From: JAXDAY01 sp034679345
GTDB lineage: Bacteria; Eisenbacteria; RBG-16-71-46; CAIMUX01; VGJL01
DNA: 64,000 nt
Direction of reading: 5' to 3'
Assembly: GCA_034679345.1 (NCBI GenBank)
Contig: JAXDAY010000019.1
Location: 186,001-250,000 of the forward strand
Numbering within the stretch: position 1 is the first letter of the stretch; each line of letters opens with the position of its first letter. Below the pieces are notes generated by a model. That model saw only the letters and a list, made by a program, of their open reading frames with translations. It was not told the origin of the DNA and ran no database searches. Both the position numbers and the translations under genes were made by a program. Positions 8,944-18,381 of this stretch are shown piece by piece.

Positions 8944-10055
8944 TGGAAGAGAGACTGGTGGCGCTCGTTCTGAGCGTGGAGATCCTGATCGTGGGCGGGA
9001 TGTTCCTCTTTCTGCCGAGGTTCAACCGCAGCGGGCTGCTCTTCGGAGTCTATGTCGGACCGGAGCAGGGATCGGGCGAGAGGGCGCGTGAGATCGAGGC
9101 CGCTTGGCGCCGGACGATGGCCTTCGTGGTCATGGGGACCTTGCTGCTGAGCATGGGGATCGGCGTGGGGGTCGGTCGGCCGGAGGCCTCGATCGTTGCG
9201 ATTCTGCTCCTGCTCGTTGGATTCTGCGTCGCCTACCTCACCGCCTACAAGAGCGCCAGGCCGCTCGGCCGGAGCGGTCCGGCCGGGGCGGTCGCGAGCC
9301 TTGCGCCGGACGATCCCCGCGCGACGCTCCTTCCTCTGGCCGCCCTGATCGTCGGGATGGCAGGAGGGCTCTATGCGGTCGCCTACGCGGCGAGCCGATA
9401 TGCCGGACTGCCCGATCGCATCCCGGTCCACTTCGGCCTGAGTGGTCGCCCCGACGCCTGGGCAAGCCGCTCCTTCGGGTCGGTCATGCTGATGCCGATC
9501 GGCACGATCTTCTTGGGCGTCGCCCTTGCCGGGGTCGCCTGGTTCACAGCGCACGCGAAGCGCGCGCTCCGTCGCAGCGACGACCCGCGCGTTCTCGAGG
9601 CGCAGATCCGGTTCCGCACGGCCAGCGCCGTTCTGATCAGCGCGATCTCGATCCTCGTGACCGTGCAGTTTCTCCTGGGGTCGATCTCCACGGTGAAGGT
9701 CGCCGCCGGGGAATGGGAGCGGCTCCATCCGGCCTTCATGATCGCCAGCGGCCTGCTCGTCGTCGTCGGTCTCCTCGGTAGCGTCTATCTCATGGTCCGG
9801 ATGGGCCAGGGAGGCGCCCGGCTCGAGCAGGGCGCCGACGGCGCCCCCCTCACGAACGGCCTCGCCGACAACGCGAGGTGGAAGCTCGGCGCCTTCTACT
9901 ACAACCCCGACGATCCATCCTTCTTCGTGGAGCATCGTTTCGGGATCGGCTACACGATCAACTTCGGAAACCGGTGGGCGGTGCTGATGGTCCTGGTCTT
10001 CTTCGCGGGCATCGCGGCCTTCATCACCCTCGCCCTCACGGCGGCGCGCTCCTAA
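8943..10055 (+). CDS. DUF1648/DUF5808 multi-pass membrane protein
   Basis: This 370-residue inner-membrane protein has about eight hydrophobic segments. A DUF1648 signature, LPDRIPVHFGLSGRPD, lies in the middle, and a DUF5808 motif, KLGAFYYNPDDPSFFVE followed by GIGYTINFGN, near the C-terminus. This architecture is commonly paired with small GntR or SdpR-type repressors. Bacillus SdpI, a DUF1648 protein, is an immunity and signalling protein, so an envelope-stress or immunity role is possible but unproven here. Its start overlaps the GntR stop, so the two are translationally coupled. Confidence 0.85.
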   Translation: MEERLVALVLSVEILIVGGMFLFLPRFNRSGLLFGVYVGPEQGSGERAREIEAAWRRTMAFVVMGTLLLSMGIGVGVGRPEASIVAILLLLVGFCVAYLTAYKSARPLGRSGPAGAVASLAPDDPRATLLPLAALIVGMAGGLYAVAYAASRYAGLPDRIPVHFGLSGRPDAWASRSFGSVMLMPIGTIFLGVALAGVAWFTAHAKRALRRSDDPRVLEAQIRFRTASAVLISAISILVTVQFLLGSISTVKVAAGEWERLHPAFMIASGLLVVVGLLGSVYLMVRMGQGGARLEQGADGAPLTNGLADNARWKLGAFYYNPDDPSFFVEHRFGIGYTINFGNRWAVLMVLVFFAGIAAFITLALTAARS

Positions 10056-10073
10056 CCCCGCCCGGAGGTCGCA

Positions 10074-11345
10074 ATGTCGAATCGCCTTCGCGCATGGCTC
10101 TCCGCCGCGGCTTTCTGGGCCGTTGTCGCGGGCGGCGCGTCGGCGGAGGGGCAGGGGGCGCAGGAATACGAGCGGATCGACGCGCACGCCCTGGCCGCGC
10201 CGCCGGAGGCCGAGCGCTCGGTGGAGGGGCTGGCGGATTATCTCGTCTCAGGCTCGATCGGGGAGCGAGAGAGATGCCGCGCGATCTTCCGGTGGATGAC
10301 CGATCGCATCGAGTACGACGTCGAGCGTCTCCGAGCCCACAGGATCGATTCGATGGCGCCCGAGGATGTCCTGCGCGCGCGGCGGTCGGTCTGCTCCGGA
10401 TACGCCGAGCTCTTCTCGAGCCTCGCCGCGGCGATGGGGATCGAGTCGGTGGTGATCGCCGGGAACGCAAAGGGGGCTGGCTACGAGGTCGGCTCGCGAA
10501 TCCCAGGACCGACTGATCACGCCTGGAACGCGGTCCGGATCGATGGTCTCTGGCGTCTGATCGACTGCACGTGGGGAGCGGGGATGATCACCCCGGAGTT
10601 GAGCTTCGAGCGCCGGTTCCGCTCCTACTACTTCCTCGCGCCGCCCGAAGAGCTCATCTACACGCACTTCCCGTCCGATCCGCGGTGGCAGCTCCTGCCC
10701 GAGCCGGTCACGCTCGACGAGTTCGAGCGCATGGTCCACATGCGCGAGACCGCCTTCTCGCTGGGCCTCCGGGCGCTCGATCCCGAAGAGGGATGGCTCG
10801 GGGCCGGGGAGGATGGAGCCCTGAGCGTGCGGATTCCACGGGGCGTCCATCTGGCCGCCGCGCTCGTCCGCGACGGGAAGGATCTCGACGCCTCCATCGT
10901 CTGGATCCAGGAGGGTGACGAAACCGCGTCGATCGCGTGCATCTTCCCCGAGGCCGGCCGCTACCGGCTCGATCTCTACGCGAGGAAGGACGGTGATCCG
11001 GCGGGGCGCTACGCGCTGGCGATGAGCTACGCGATCGACGCGGGGGCAGGCGCCGGAGATCGACGGCGGTTTCCGATCCAGTTCGACCGCTATGGCTCCT
11101 CGGGGGCGGAGCTATTCGCGCCGAGAGGGGGAGTCCTCGAGGCGGGAGCGGAGATTCGATTCTCGATCCGTGTGCCCGGAGCGCGGTCGGTCGCGGTCGT
11201 GATCGGCGATGACTTCCACGACCTGCGGCCGTCGGGAGATCTCTTCGAGGGAGTCGTCGCGGCGCGGCGGGGAAAGATGGGGATCTTCGCCGCATTCGCC
11301 GAAGGATCGAGCTATGAGGAGATCCTGGAGTATGAGGCGCGCTAG
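10074..11345 (+). CDS. Secreted transglutaminase-like (kyphoscoliosis-type) protein
   Basis: This 423-residue protein has a signal peptide (residues 1-24, hydrophobic core then GASA) and a transglutaminase-like domain. The likely catalytic triad is Cys107 in RSVCSGYAELF, His149 in TDHAWNAVRI and Asp164 in LIDCTWGAG. The spacing resembles the kyphoscoliosis peptidase/CYK3 group rather than classical transglutaminases. The C-terminal half looks beta-rich, as in other exported members. GGAGG precedes ATG 10074 by six bases. Its last 14 bases overlap the start of the esterase-like gene. Cross-linking or proteolysis of extracellular proteins is plausible; the substrate is unknown. Confidence 0.85.
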   Translation: MSNRLRAWLSAAAFWAVVAGGASAEGQGAQEYERIDAHALAAPPEAERSVEGLADYLVSGSIGERERCRAIFRWMTDRIEYDVERLRAHRIDSMAPEDVLRARRSVCSGYAELFSSLAAAMGIESVVIAGNAKGAGYEVGSRIPGPTDHAWNAVRIDGLWRLIDCTWGAGMITPELSFERRFRSYYFLAPPEELIYTHFPSDPRWQLLPEPVTLDEFERMVHMRETAFSLGLRALDPEEGWLGAGEDGALSVRIPRGVHLAAALVRDGKDLDASIVWIQEGDETASIACIFPEAGRYRLDLYARKDGDPAGRYALAMSYAIDAGAGAGDRRRFPIQFDRYGSSGAELFAPRGGVLEAGAEIRFSIRVPGARSVAVVIGDDFHDLRPSGDLFEGVVAARRGKMGIFAAFAEGSSYEEILEYEAR

Positions 11346-12834
11346 CCTCTTCGTCTGGATCCTTCTCGTTCAGGCGAGCTCGACGGCGCTGGCCGGGACG
11401 GAGTATCGGATCACGATCCCGACCAGTCTGGGAGACACCACGGAGACCTTCTGGCTTCAGATACCCGAGGGGTACGAGCCTGGATCGCCGCGTCCGCTTC
11501 TCGTCGGATGGCACCAGCTCGGCGGCGACGAGATGGAGTTCCAGGCAGCGACCGATTTTCCGGAGATCGCCGACGGATTGGGGTGGATCGCCGCGTCCCA
11601 TCACGGGCCGACACCGACGCACTGGAGCAATCAGGCCGCGCAGTCGCACGTCGTGGATGTGATCCGCTGGATCGAGGAGCGATACGCGGTGGATACGGAT
11701 CGGATCTACATGGTCGGATCCTCGATGGGCGGCGCGGCGGGGATGGTCTTCTCGAACAACCACCTCGACCCCCGGGGAGTGCGAGTCGCCGCCGCGGCGT
11801 CGATCTCCGGGATCCAGGACTGCGACCGGCGCTTCCACGAGCAGGGGTACAACAACTCGATGGTCGGCGCCTTCGGCGGGACGCCCGAGGAGGTTCCCTT
11901 CGAGTACCACCGCAACTCGGCGATCTTCTTCGCCGATTCGCTTGAGAGCATGCACAGGAATGGGACCCACCTTCCCCTCTGGCTCACCTTTGGGTCGGGG
12001 ATCTCCGACTCGATCTGGCGCGCGCACTCCGAGGACCTCTACGCCGTGATGGAGGCTTACGCCGATACGGTAATCCTGCGGGAATCGCCGCTCGCGGGAC
12101 ACGGTTGGGTCTGCGCGGAGGAAGAAGCGATCTGCGGGTTCCTCTCCGCGTTTCGAGCCGATCGACACCCCGCGAGCTTCGCGGTCCAGGCCGACGAGGA
12201 AGGAGCCTGGTACGCGTGCGCTCTGCGCGCGCGACGGGATGCCGGACGCTTCGCCCGCTTCGATGCGGCCATCGATGCCGGCGCCGCGCGGTTCGAGATC
12301 GCATTCCTTGCGAATGTCGAGGCCGCCGACATCGATCCCGGGCCGGTCGGATTCCCGCTCGATGGACGGCCCTTCTCGTTTCGGTGGGAGATCCGGGATC
12401 CGGGAAGATCAGAGCTCGGCATCCTCGGCGTCCCGATGGCGCCCGCTGCGATCCTTCGCGACGGATCGGCCTTCCTCGACTGGAGCTACGAGGAAGCCTC
12501 CGCGCGCCTGCGGCTCGATTCCCAGGGCGCGGCCGATTACCTCGTCCAGTTCGATCCCTCTGGAGTCCCCGCGAGCGCGGCCGATGCCGGGGCGATCCGC
12601 GTCTGGGTCGCCGGAGGCGAGATCCGGATCACAGCAAGCTTTACCGGCGCCCGCGCCTGGACGCTCCACGACCTCGCCGGGCGCCGGATCGCCTCGGGGA
12701 AGCTCGCCGACGCATCAAGAAGGATCCCGGTTCCGAGCGGGATCGCGCGCGGCGTCTACTTCATCACCCTCGCGCCCGACGGCGCGCCCGCGTGCGCTCC
12801 CGCCTGGAGAGTCCTCCTCCCATCGACGCCCTGA
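11332..12834 (+). CDS. Secreted alpha/beta-hydrolase (PHB depolymerase/feruloyl esterase-like) with C-terminal sorting-type module
   Basis: This is a 500-residue exported hydrolase. The signal peptide spans residues 1-22. The alpha/beta-hydrolase core has LLVGWHQLGGDE before the nucleophile elbow GSSMG (129-133, Ser131), and a probable catalytic His in LAGHGW near residue 260. A beta-rich middle region follows, and the end resembles a FlgD-like or T9SS-like module (RRIPVPSGIARGVYFITL). I chose ATG 11332 because the signal peptide starts there, giving a 14-base overlap with the transglutaminase-like gene and hence likely co-expression. Polyester, feruloyl or other ester substrates are all possible. 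Confidence 0.8.
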   Translation: MRRASLFVWILLVQASSTALAGTEYRITIPTSLGDTTETFWLQIPEGYEPGSPRPLLVGWHQLGGDEMEFQAATDFPEIADGLGWIAASHHGPTPTHWSNQAAQSHVVDVIRWIEERYAVDTDRIYMVGSSMGGAAGMVFSNNHLDPRGVRVAAAASISGIQDCDRRFHEQGYNNSMVGAFGGTPEEVPFEYHRNSAIFFADSLESMHRNGTHLPLWLTFGSGISDSIWRAHSEDLYAVMEAYADTVILRESPLAGHGWVCAEEEAICGFLSAFRADRHPASFAVQADEEGAWYACALRARRDAGRFARFDAAIDAGAARFEIAFLANVEAADIDPGPVGFPLDGRPFSFRWEIRDPGRSELGILGVPMAPAAILRDGSAFLDWSYEEASARLRLDSQGAADYLVQFDPSGVPASAADAGAIRVWVAGGEIRITASFTGARAWTLHDLAGRRIASGKLADASRRIPVPSGIARGVYFITLAPDGAPACAPAWRVLLPSTP

Positions 12835-12853
12835 ACGCCTCGCCGCGCTCGGT

Positions 12854-14287
12854 TCAACGAATCCGGATCGCCTTGCGCACGATCCTCTCTCGGCCGGCCT
12901 CCAGCCGCAGGAAGTAGACGCCCGGGGGCGCGACATGGCCGGCGCGGTCGCGTCCATCCCAGACGACCCGATGCGTGCCCGCGCCTGGGACCGCCGGATC
13001 CAGCTCGCGGACGAGCCGGCCGGATGCGTCGAAGACGCTCAGGCGCGCCTCGGTCGCGCGCGCGAAGCGATAGGCGATCCCCACCTCCGGATCGAATGGG
13101 TTGGGCGAGGGAGGCGACATCTCGATCAGGCTGGCGATCGGCGCCGGCTCCGCCGCGCCGCTCGCGGGATCGAGGATGTCCGAGAGCCCGCAGTAGGCGA
13201 GGTAGTTCGAAACCCAGGTCTGATCCATCTGATCGGTGTCGGCGGGCTTCGCGGGCACGCCTCCGTCCTCATCCCCGTCCTCGAACATCAGGGTGTCGGT
13301 CAGAGCGATGTGGATGCCGAGGTGATACGGGTCCGCGATCGCGCGTCCGGTCGCGCGATGCCCGAGCGCGTACCATCCGTTCCACGCGTTCGTGAAGTCG
13401 CCCGGACTCGCGTAGGTGTCGAGGAACCCCTTGTTGCGGTCAAGCCAGGGGAAAGCGCTGTCCGGATAGGCGGGGAAGTACCCCTCGACCATTCCCCAGA
13501 TCGTCGCTCCGCCCGACATGGCCCAAGTCTCGTTGGCGAGAATCGCCGATTCCCCATCGACCCAGAACTTCACCTTGTCCCGGAGCTCCGCCGCGGCGGC
13601 ATCCCGCCAGACCGCGTTGTCCTCGTGGACGCCGGCGAAGTAGAGGTTTCCCATGGCCCACGCGAGGACGGGGGGATTCACATAGTCGTAGAAGCCGCTG
13701 CCGAACCGGCTCAGGGTGTGGTGGCGGATGTAGCTCGCGCAGGAGTCGCCGTAACTCTTGTACGTGGGATCGCCGTAGACGTCACGGTACTTGAGCTCGG
13801 CGCGCACGGCCCAACCGCAGTTATACATCCGGTAGTAGCCGGTCGTGGGCAGAGAACCGCCTTCCTCGAGATAGGCGGGATGGTTCATCGAGTAGGCGAG
13901 GGCCAGCGCGATGTTTGGCGCGTATTGGTTGTCGCCCGTGAGCTCGAAGTAGCGCGACCAGACCCAGATCGCCTCGGATGTGTTGTCGGTCTGGATGATG
14001 TTCGGGAGATGCTCCCCCTCGCGGATCCCGCCGGAGTCGGCAAGCGGTGGAGCGACCTGCCACGTTCGCAGGAACGCCGCGATCCGGGCGAGCTCCTCCT
14101 CGTAAGTGAGGATGGGCCGGTCTAGCGATTTCGGGGAAATCGGAGTCGCTTCGATCGACGGTTGCGCTGCGCCCCGTTCGAGCCAATCCCGGACCTCGTC
14201 AGGACCCCAGTAGGGGGCGGCCTGGACATCCGGCGTGGTGAGGACGGCGGTCGCGGCAAGCAGAAGGACGAAGCTGAGAAGTCTCAT
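12854..14287 (-). CDS. Secreted protein with alpha-barrel-like body and FlgD-type C-terminal Ig module
   Basis: This 477-residue protein has a signal peptide (MRLLSFVLLLAATAVL, then cleavage near VQA). The body is rich in aromatic and helical segments (SEAIWVWSRYFELTG, CGWAVRAELKYRDVYGD, YVNPPVLAWAMGNLY), which recalls alpha/alpha-barrel polysaccharide-active or thioredoxin-type glycan proteins, but I do not recognise a family. The end is a clear FlgD-like module: SPPSPNPFDPE, then LSVFDASGRLVREL and PPGVYFLRLEAG. Such modules are used by FCB-group bacteria for surface sorting. AGAGGAG lies seven bases before ATG 14287. It converges on the esterase-like gene with a 19-base gap. Confidence 0.72.
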   Translation of the reverse strand: MRLLSFVLLLAATAVLTTPDVQAAPYWGPDEVRDWLERGAAQPSIEATPISPKSLDRPILTYEEELARIAAFLRTWQVAPPLADSGGIREGEHLPNIIQTDNTSEAIWVWSRYFELTGDNQYAPNIALALAYSMNHPAYLEEGGSLPTTGYYRMYNCGWAVRAELKYRDVYGDPTYKSYGDSCASYIRHHTLSRFGSGFYDYVNPPVLAWAMGNLYFAGVHEDNAVWRDAAAAELRDKVKFWVDGESAILANETWAMSGGATIWGMVEGYFPAYPDSAFPWLDRNKGFLDTYASPGDFTNAWNGWYALGHRATGRAIADPYHLGIHIALTDTLMFEDGDEDGGVPAKPADTDQMDQTWVSNYLAYCGLSDILDPASGAAEPAPIASLIEMSPPSPNPFDPEVGIAYRFARATEARLSVFDASGRLVRELDPAVPGAGTHRVVWDGRDRAGHVAPPGVYFLRLEAGRERIVRKAIRIR

Positions 14288-14410
14288 GGAGCGCTCCTCT
14301 CTTCGATCGCCGCCGCCGACGCGTCGAGATCGACCCATCCGCGCGCGGGGAGGCGATCGTTGGATGGATGCCCAAGTCTAGCCTCATCCCGCGACCGGGG
14401 CAACCTCCGA

Positions 14411-15388
14411 TCAGGCGGCGAGCGCGCGGGAGGCGGCGCCGATGAGCGCCGTCTTGCGATCGAGGATCACGCGCACGGGAAGCGCGCTCAGGAAGTCAGC
14501 GAAACGCCCCTTGGCCGTGAACGCTTCCATGAAGAGCCCGGACTCGAGGGCCGGCAGGATCTTCGGCGCGATCCCGCCCGCGACGAGCACGCCGCCGACG
14601 GCGAGGGAGCGGAGGGCGATGTTGCCCGCCTCGGCGCCGTAGATCGAGACGAAGAGCGAGAGCGCCTCGATGCAGAGGGGATCCTCGCCCGCGAGGGCCG
14701 CCTCGGAGATGGCCGCGCTCGGATCGATGCGCGACATCCGTTCCGCGAGCCATGCGGGGATGACCGTTCCCGCGCGTTGGGACAGAAAGCCGTGGATCGC
14801 CGTGAGACCGGGTCCCGAGAGGATCCGCTCGAGGCTCACGCGCCCGTGGATTCGGTCGGCGACCCACCGGCGCAGCTCCCACTCCCGCTCGTCGCGCGCG
14901 GCGAAGTCGGCGTGACCTCCCTCGGTGGCGAGCGCCGTGTGGCGTCGGCCGTCCCAGTGGAGGATCGCCTCGCCGAGCCCCGTGCCGGCGGCGATGAGAG
15001 CGATGTTGCCGGCGCGCGGCGGCCCGCCTTCGTTCAGGGGCGCGAAGTCCCCGGGAGTGAGACAGAGCGCGCCGTAGGCGGTCGCCTCCAGGTCGTTCAG
15101 GAATGCGACTCGAGGGATTCCGATCGCCCGCGCCAAGCCTTCCTCGGAAGTCCGCCACCCGAGGTTCGTCAGATCGCAGCGCCCATCGATGACCGGTCCC
15201 GCCAGGCCGAGGCAGGCGCGATCGGGGCGGACGCCGCGATCCGCGAGGTAGACGGCGATGAGCTCTTCGGGGGAGCCGAAGGCGGCGCTCTCGATCTCGG
15301 CGTCGTGCAGGCGGCGAGGCGCGCCCGGATCCCCCTCGAAGAGGCCGAGCAGGCTCTTCGTGCCCCCGATGTCTCCGGCGAGGATCAT
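14411..15388 (-). CDS. glk: Glucokinase
   Basis: This is a 325-residue ATP-dependent hexokinase of the bacterial glucokinase family, phosphorylating glucose to glucose-6-phosphate in the cytoplasm. The N-terminal phosphate loop is LAGDIGGTKSLLGLF. FLNDLEATAYG carries the catalytic Asp region, and GTGLGEAIL and TEGGHADFA are further family motifs. The zinc-binding Cys cluster of ROK proteins is absent, supporting the Glk (PF02685) group. It starts seven bases after the stop of the transaldolase-isomerase fusion, so the two form an operon for glucose-6-phosphate formation and interconversion. Confidence 0.92.
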   Translation of the reverse strand: MILAGDIGGTKSLLGLFEGDPGAPRRLHDAEIESAAFGSPEELIAVYLADRGVRPDRACLGLAGPVIDGRCDLTNLGWRTSEEGLARAIGIPRVAFLNDLEATAYGALCLTPGDFAPLNEGGPPRAGNIALIAAGTGLGEAILHWDGRRHTALATEGGHADFAARDEREWELRRWVADRIHGRVSLERILSGPGLTAIHGFLSQRAGTVIPAWLAERMSRIDPSAAISEAALAGEDPLCIEALSLFVSIYGAEAGNIALRSLAVGGVLVAGGIAPKILPALESGLFMEAFTAKGRFADFLSALPVRVILDRKTALIGAASRALAA

Positions 15389-15395
15389 CCTCGCT

Positions 15396-18239
15396 CTATC
15401 CCAGCGCCGCCCGGACGGCGGAATCGAGCGTCTCGAGACCCGCGCCCAAATCGCCGTGGATGTGGGCGCGGATGATCCTGCGGCCGCGCGACGCGAGAAC
15501 TGCCAGATCGCCTCGCGCCTGCGCGGCTTTCACGGCGCTGAATGTGATCCCCTCTCCCGGCACCGGGAGATCGAGGGCGTCGTCGCAGGTCACCATCAGG
15601 AAGAGCCCCGTGTTCGGCCCGCCTTTGTGCGCCTGTCCGGTCGAGTGGAGATAGCGGGGTCCGAAGCCCAGGCTCGTCGCGATGCGGCGCCGATCCCGCA
15701 CGGCGTGGCGCATCGCCTGAAGCATGCGCCAGGTCCTGCCGTTCATCTCGAGAAACGCGAGGATCGCGAAATAGTCGCCCGGCGCGATCCGGCCGAGGTG
15801 AGCGCGCATCCATGAGGCGAGATCGGGCGCGCTGGACATCGCGATCCCCGGATCGACGTAGAGGTCGATCGACCCCTGGGAGAAGGCGGGCGTCTCATCG
15901 GGGAATGCGCCGGTCTTCTCGAACTCGGCGGTGAGCTCGCGGGCGGCCACCTTGGCCGCTTCCACGTCGGGCTGGTCGAACGGATCGATCCCCATGATCG
16001 AGCCGGCCACGGCGGCGGCGACCTCCCAGCGAAGGAACTCCGCCCCGAGATCCTCTCGGTCGCGCAGGGTGAGTGAGATCACGGGATGCCCGGCGTTCTC
16101 GAGCGCCGCGAGCGCCGGGTCTTCTCCGGCCGGCGGGTCCGTCCCGAGCCGAAGGTCGACGAAGACGCGGTCGGCCTGATAGAGGATCGCCGGGGCGAGG
16201 CTCTCATCCTCGATCGGAAGGATCGCCCGTCCCTGCTTGCCCGTCGATTCGGCCAGCAACTGCTCCAGCCATGCGCCGAGCCCCGTGAGCTCGTGGGATG
16301 TGACGATCGTCACCTTGTCGCGTCCGTCCAGCGCGAGGCGGCCGAGGGTGGCGCCCAGGAGGACCCCAGGGTTTCGATCGTCCGGGACGCCGGGTCCACA
16401 GCTTTCCAGCATCTCCTCGGCGCGCGCCAGGAGACGGTCGATGTCGATTCCCATCACGGCGGCGGGAACCAGTCCGAAGGGGGAGAGCGCGGAGAACCGT
16501 CCGCCGATCGTCGCGACCCCGAAGAAGAGCTTGCGAAATCCATTCGCGCGGGCGGTCGCCTCGAGCTTCGATCCGGGATCGGTGATGGCGATGAAGTGGC
16601 GGCCGGCCTCGGCCGCCCCGAGCGCGGCGACCGCGCGCGACCAGAAGTGCTCCATCAGGATCCTCGACTCGAGGGTCGTCCCCGATTTGCTCGAGACGAT
16701 GAAGATCGTGCGGCCGACCTCGATCCTCGAGGAGAAGGACTCGATCTGTGCGGGATCGACGGAGTCGAGGATGAGCAGCTCCGGCGAGCCGTCGAGACGG
16801 CCGAACAGCTTGCGCAGCACCTCGGGAGCGAGGCTCGATCCCCCCATGCCCAGCAGGAGGATGTGCGTGAAGCCGTCCTTGCGGAGGTCCGCGGCGAAGC
16901 TCGCGAGCTCGATGACCGTCTCGCGAGCCGAGTCGAGCGCTCCGAGCCAGCCGAGCCACCGGTTCTCGCGCCTGCCGGTCCAGAGGGAAGGATCGCGCTT
17001 CCAGAGCTGCGTCGTTCCGCCCCGCGCCTGCCACTCGGCGATTCCGCGCGATGCGGCCTCGACCGCGGATTCGCTCAGATCGCCCGATCGCATCGGCTCG
17101 GCCGGCGAGGATCGCATCGCCTTCCTCTTCCAGCGGACGCCGCTCAGCAGCTTGTCGAAGGCGTCGACGAAGAGGAAGATGCCGTCCTCCAAGAGCTGTG
17201 CCGCGACCTCGTCCATGTCGATCCCGATCTCCGCGAGCTTCTCGATCGTCGAGCGCGCCTGATCCGTTCCCTCCTCGAGCGAGGACCGCAGCCTGCCGTG
17301 ATCGCGATAGGCGCTCCAGGTCGCCTCGGGGATCGTGGTCACCGTATCGGGGCCGATCAGCTCCTCGACGTAGAGCACGTCGCTATAGGCGGGGTCCTTC
17401 GTGCCGGTGCTCGCCCAGAGCAGGCGCTGGGGGCGTGCGCCCCGGCGCGCCAGGGCCTCCCAGCGGGGGGAGGCGATCCTCTCCCGGTAGCCGGCGTATG
17501 CGATCCGGGCGTTGGCGATCGCCGCGCGCCCCATCAGGCTTCGGAGGGGGGCGTTTCCGGCCCCGCTCTTGAATCGGTCGATGTGCCCTTGAAGGAGGCG
17601 ATCGACCAATGTGTCGATCCGGCTGACGAAGAAGCTCGCGACGCTCGCGACGCGTGAGAGATCGCCGCCGCGCCCGGCGATCTCCTCGAGGGCCTCCATG
17701 TGGGCGCGGGCGACGGCTTCGTACGCTCCGATGCCGAAGAGGAGAGTCACATTGACGTTGATCCCCTCGGCGAGCAGACGCCGGACGGCCGGCACTCCCT
17801 CGGGAGTCCCGGGGACCTTGATCATCAGATTTGGCCGTCCGACCGCCTTCCAGAGGCGGCGCGCCTCGCGCATGGTTCCTTCCGTATCGCGCGCGAGGTA
17901 GGGCGAGACCTCGAGACTCACGTAGCCGTCGACTCCGTTCGTCGAGCGGTAGACCGGCTCGAGATGATCGGCCACGTTCTGGATGTCCCGGATGGCAAGC
18001 GCCTCGTAGATTCCCTTCACGTCGAGATCGTCGCGGGCGGAGAGCTCGCGGATCTGCGCGTCGTATTCGGCGCCGGAGACGATCGCCTTCTCGAAGATCG
18101 CCGGATTGGACGTCACTCCCCGGAGGCCATCTTCGCGGATCATCCGGTCGATCCCTTCCGGCGCGATCCAGCCCCGGCGGACGTTGTCGAACCACACGCT
18201 CTGCGAGAAGTCGGCGAGCTTCGCCAGGGGATTGCTCAT
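15396..18239 (-). CDS. Bifunctional transaldolase / glucose-6-phosphate isomerase fusion
   Basis: This 947-residue protein joins two sugar-phosphate enzymes. Residues 1 to about 370 are a transaldolase (SQSVWFDNVRRGWI, GVTSNPAIFEKAI, Schiff-base Lys in NLMIKVPGT). From about 400 to the end is a phosphoglucose isomerase (SKSGTTLESRIL, GGRFSALSPFGL, GIDPFDQPDVEAAK). It links the non-oxidative pentose phosphate pathway to glycolysis in one chain. Such tal-pgi fusions are known in scattered phyla. The start ATG 18239 is supported by GGGAGAG just upstream and by the standard transaldolase N-terminus. Glucokinase follows seven bases downstream. Confidence 0.93.
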   Translation of the reverse strand: MSNPLAKLADFSQSVWFDNVRRGWIAPEGIDRMIREDGLRGVTSNPAIFEKAIVSGAEYDAQIRELSARDDLDVKGIYEALAIRDIQNVADHLEPVYRSTNGVDGYVSLEVSPYLARDTEGTMREARRLWKAVGRPNLMIKVPGTPEGVPAVRRLLAEGINVNVTLLFGIGAYEAVARAHMEALEEIAGRGGDLSRVASVASFFVSRIDTLVDRLLQGHIDRFKSGAGNAPLRSLMGRAAIANARIAYAGYRERIASPRWEALARRGARPQRLLWASTGTKDPAYSDVLYVEELIGPDTVTTIPEATWSAYRDHGRLRSSLEEGTDQARSTIEKLAEIGIDMDEVAAQLLEDGIFLFVDAFDKLLSGVRWKRKAMRSSPAEPMRSGDLSESAVEAASRGIAEWQARGGTTQLWKRDPSLWTGRRENRWLGWLGALDSARETVIELASFAADLRKDGFTHILLLGMGGSSLAPEVLRKLFGRLDGSPELLILDSVDPAQIESFSSRIEVGRTIFIVSSKSGTTLESRILMEHFWSRAVAALGAAEAGRHFIAITDPGSKLEATARANGFRKLFFGVATIGGRFSALSPFGLVPAAVMGIDIDRLLARAEEMLESCGPGVPDDRNPGVLLGATLGRLALDGRDKVTIVTSHELTGLGAWLEQLLAESTGKQGRAILPIEDESLAPAILYQADRVFVDLRLGTDPPAGEDPALAALENAGHPVISLTLRDREDLGAEFLRWEVAAAVAGSIMGIDPFDQPDVEAAKVAARELTAEFEKTGAFPDETPAFSQGSIDLYVDPGIAMSSAPDLASWMRAHLGRIAPGDYFAILAFLEMNGRTWRMLQAMRHAVRDRRRIATSLGFGPRYLHSTGQAHKGGPNTGLFLMVTCDDALDLPVPGEGITFSAVKAAQARGDLAVLASRGRRIIRAHIHGDLGAGLETLDSAVRAALG

Positions 18240-18316
18240 AGTTCTCTCCCGTCGGTTTTCGAGTCGTCGATGCGCGTGAACGGCCGAATGGTCGCATAGA
18301 TCGGCACCAGAGGAAA

Positions 18317-18347
18317 CCGGGCCGCGGAGGGGGACTCCGCGGCCCGG
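18317..18347 (-). terminator. Strong hairpin terminator after the C25 protease gene
   Basis: CCGGGCCGCGGAG (18317-18329) pairs perfectly with CTCCGCGGCCCGG (18335-18347): a 13-base-pair GC stem with a 5-base loop. Read on the minus strand it is followed by GGTTTCCTCT, a short T-containing tract. It lies 34 bases after the protease stop at 18382 and before the transaldolase-isomerase start, so it should insulate the two units. Confidence 0.75.
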
Positions 18348-18381
18348 CGGCACGCAGGGGCCGGGTTTCCGATGCTGCAGC

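Noticed and set aside
12239..14125. 628-codon plus-strand frame across the esterase-like and barrel-like genes
   Set aside because: Overlaps two well-supported genes and shows no domain.
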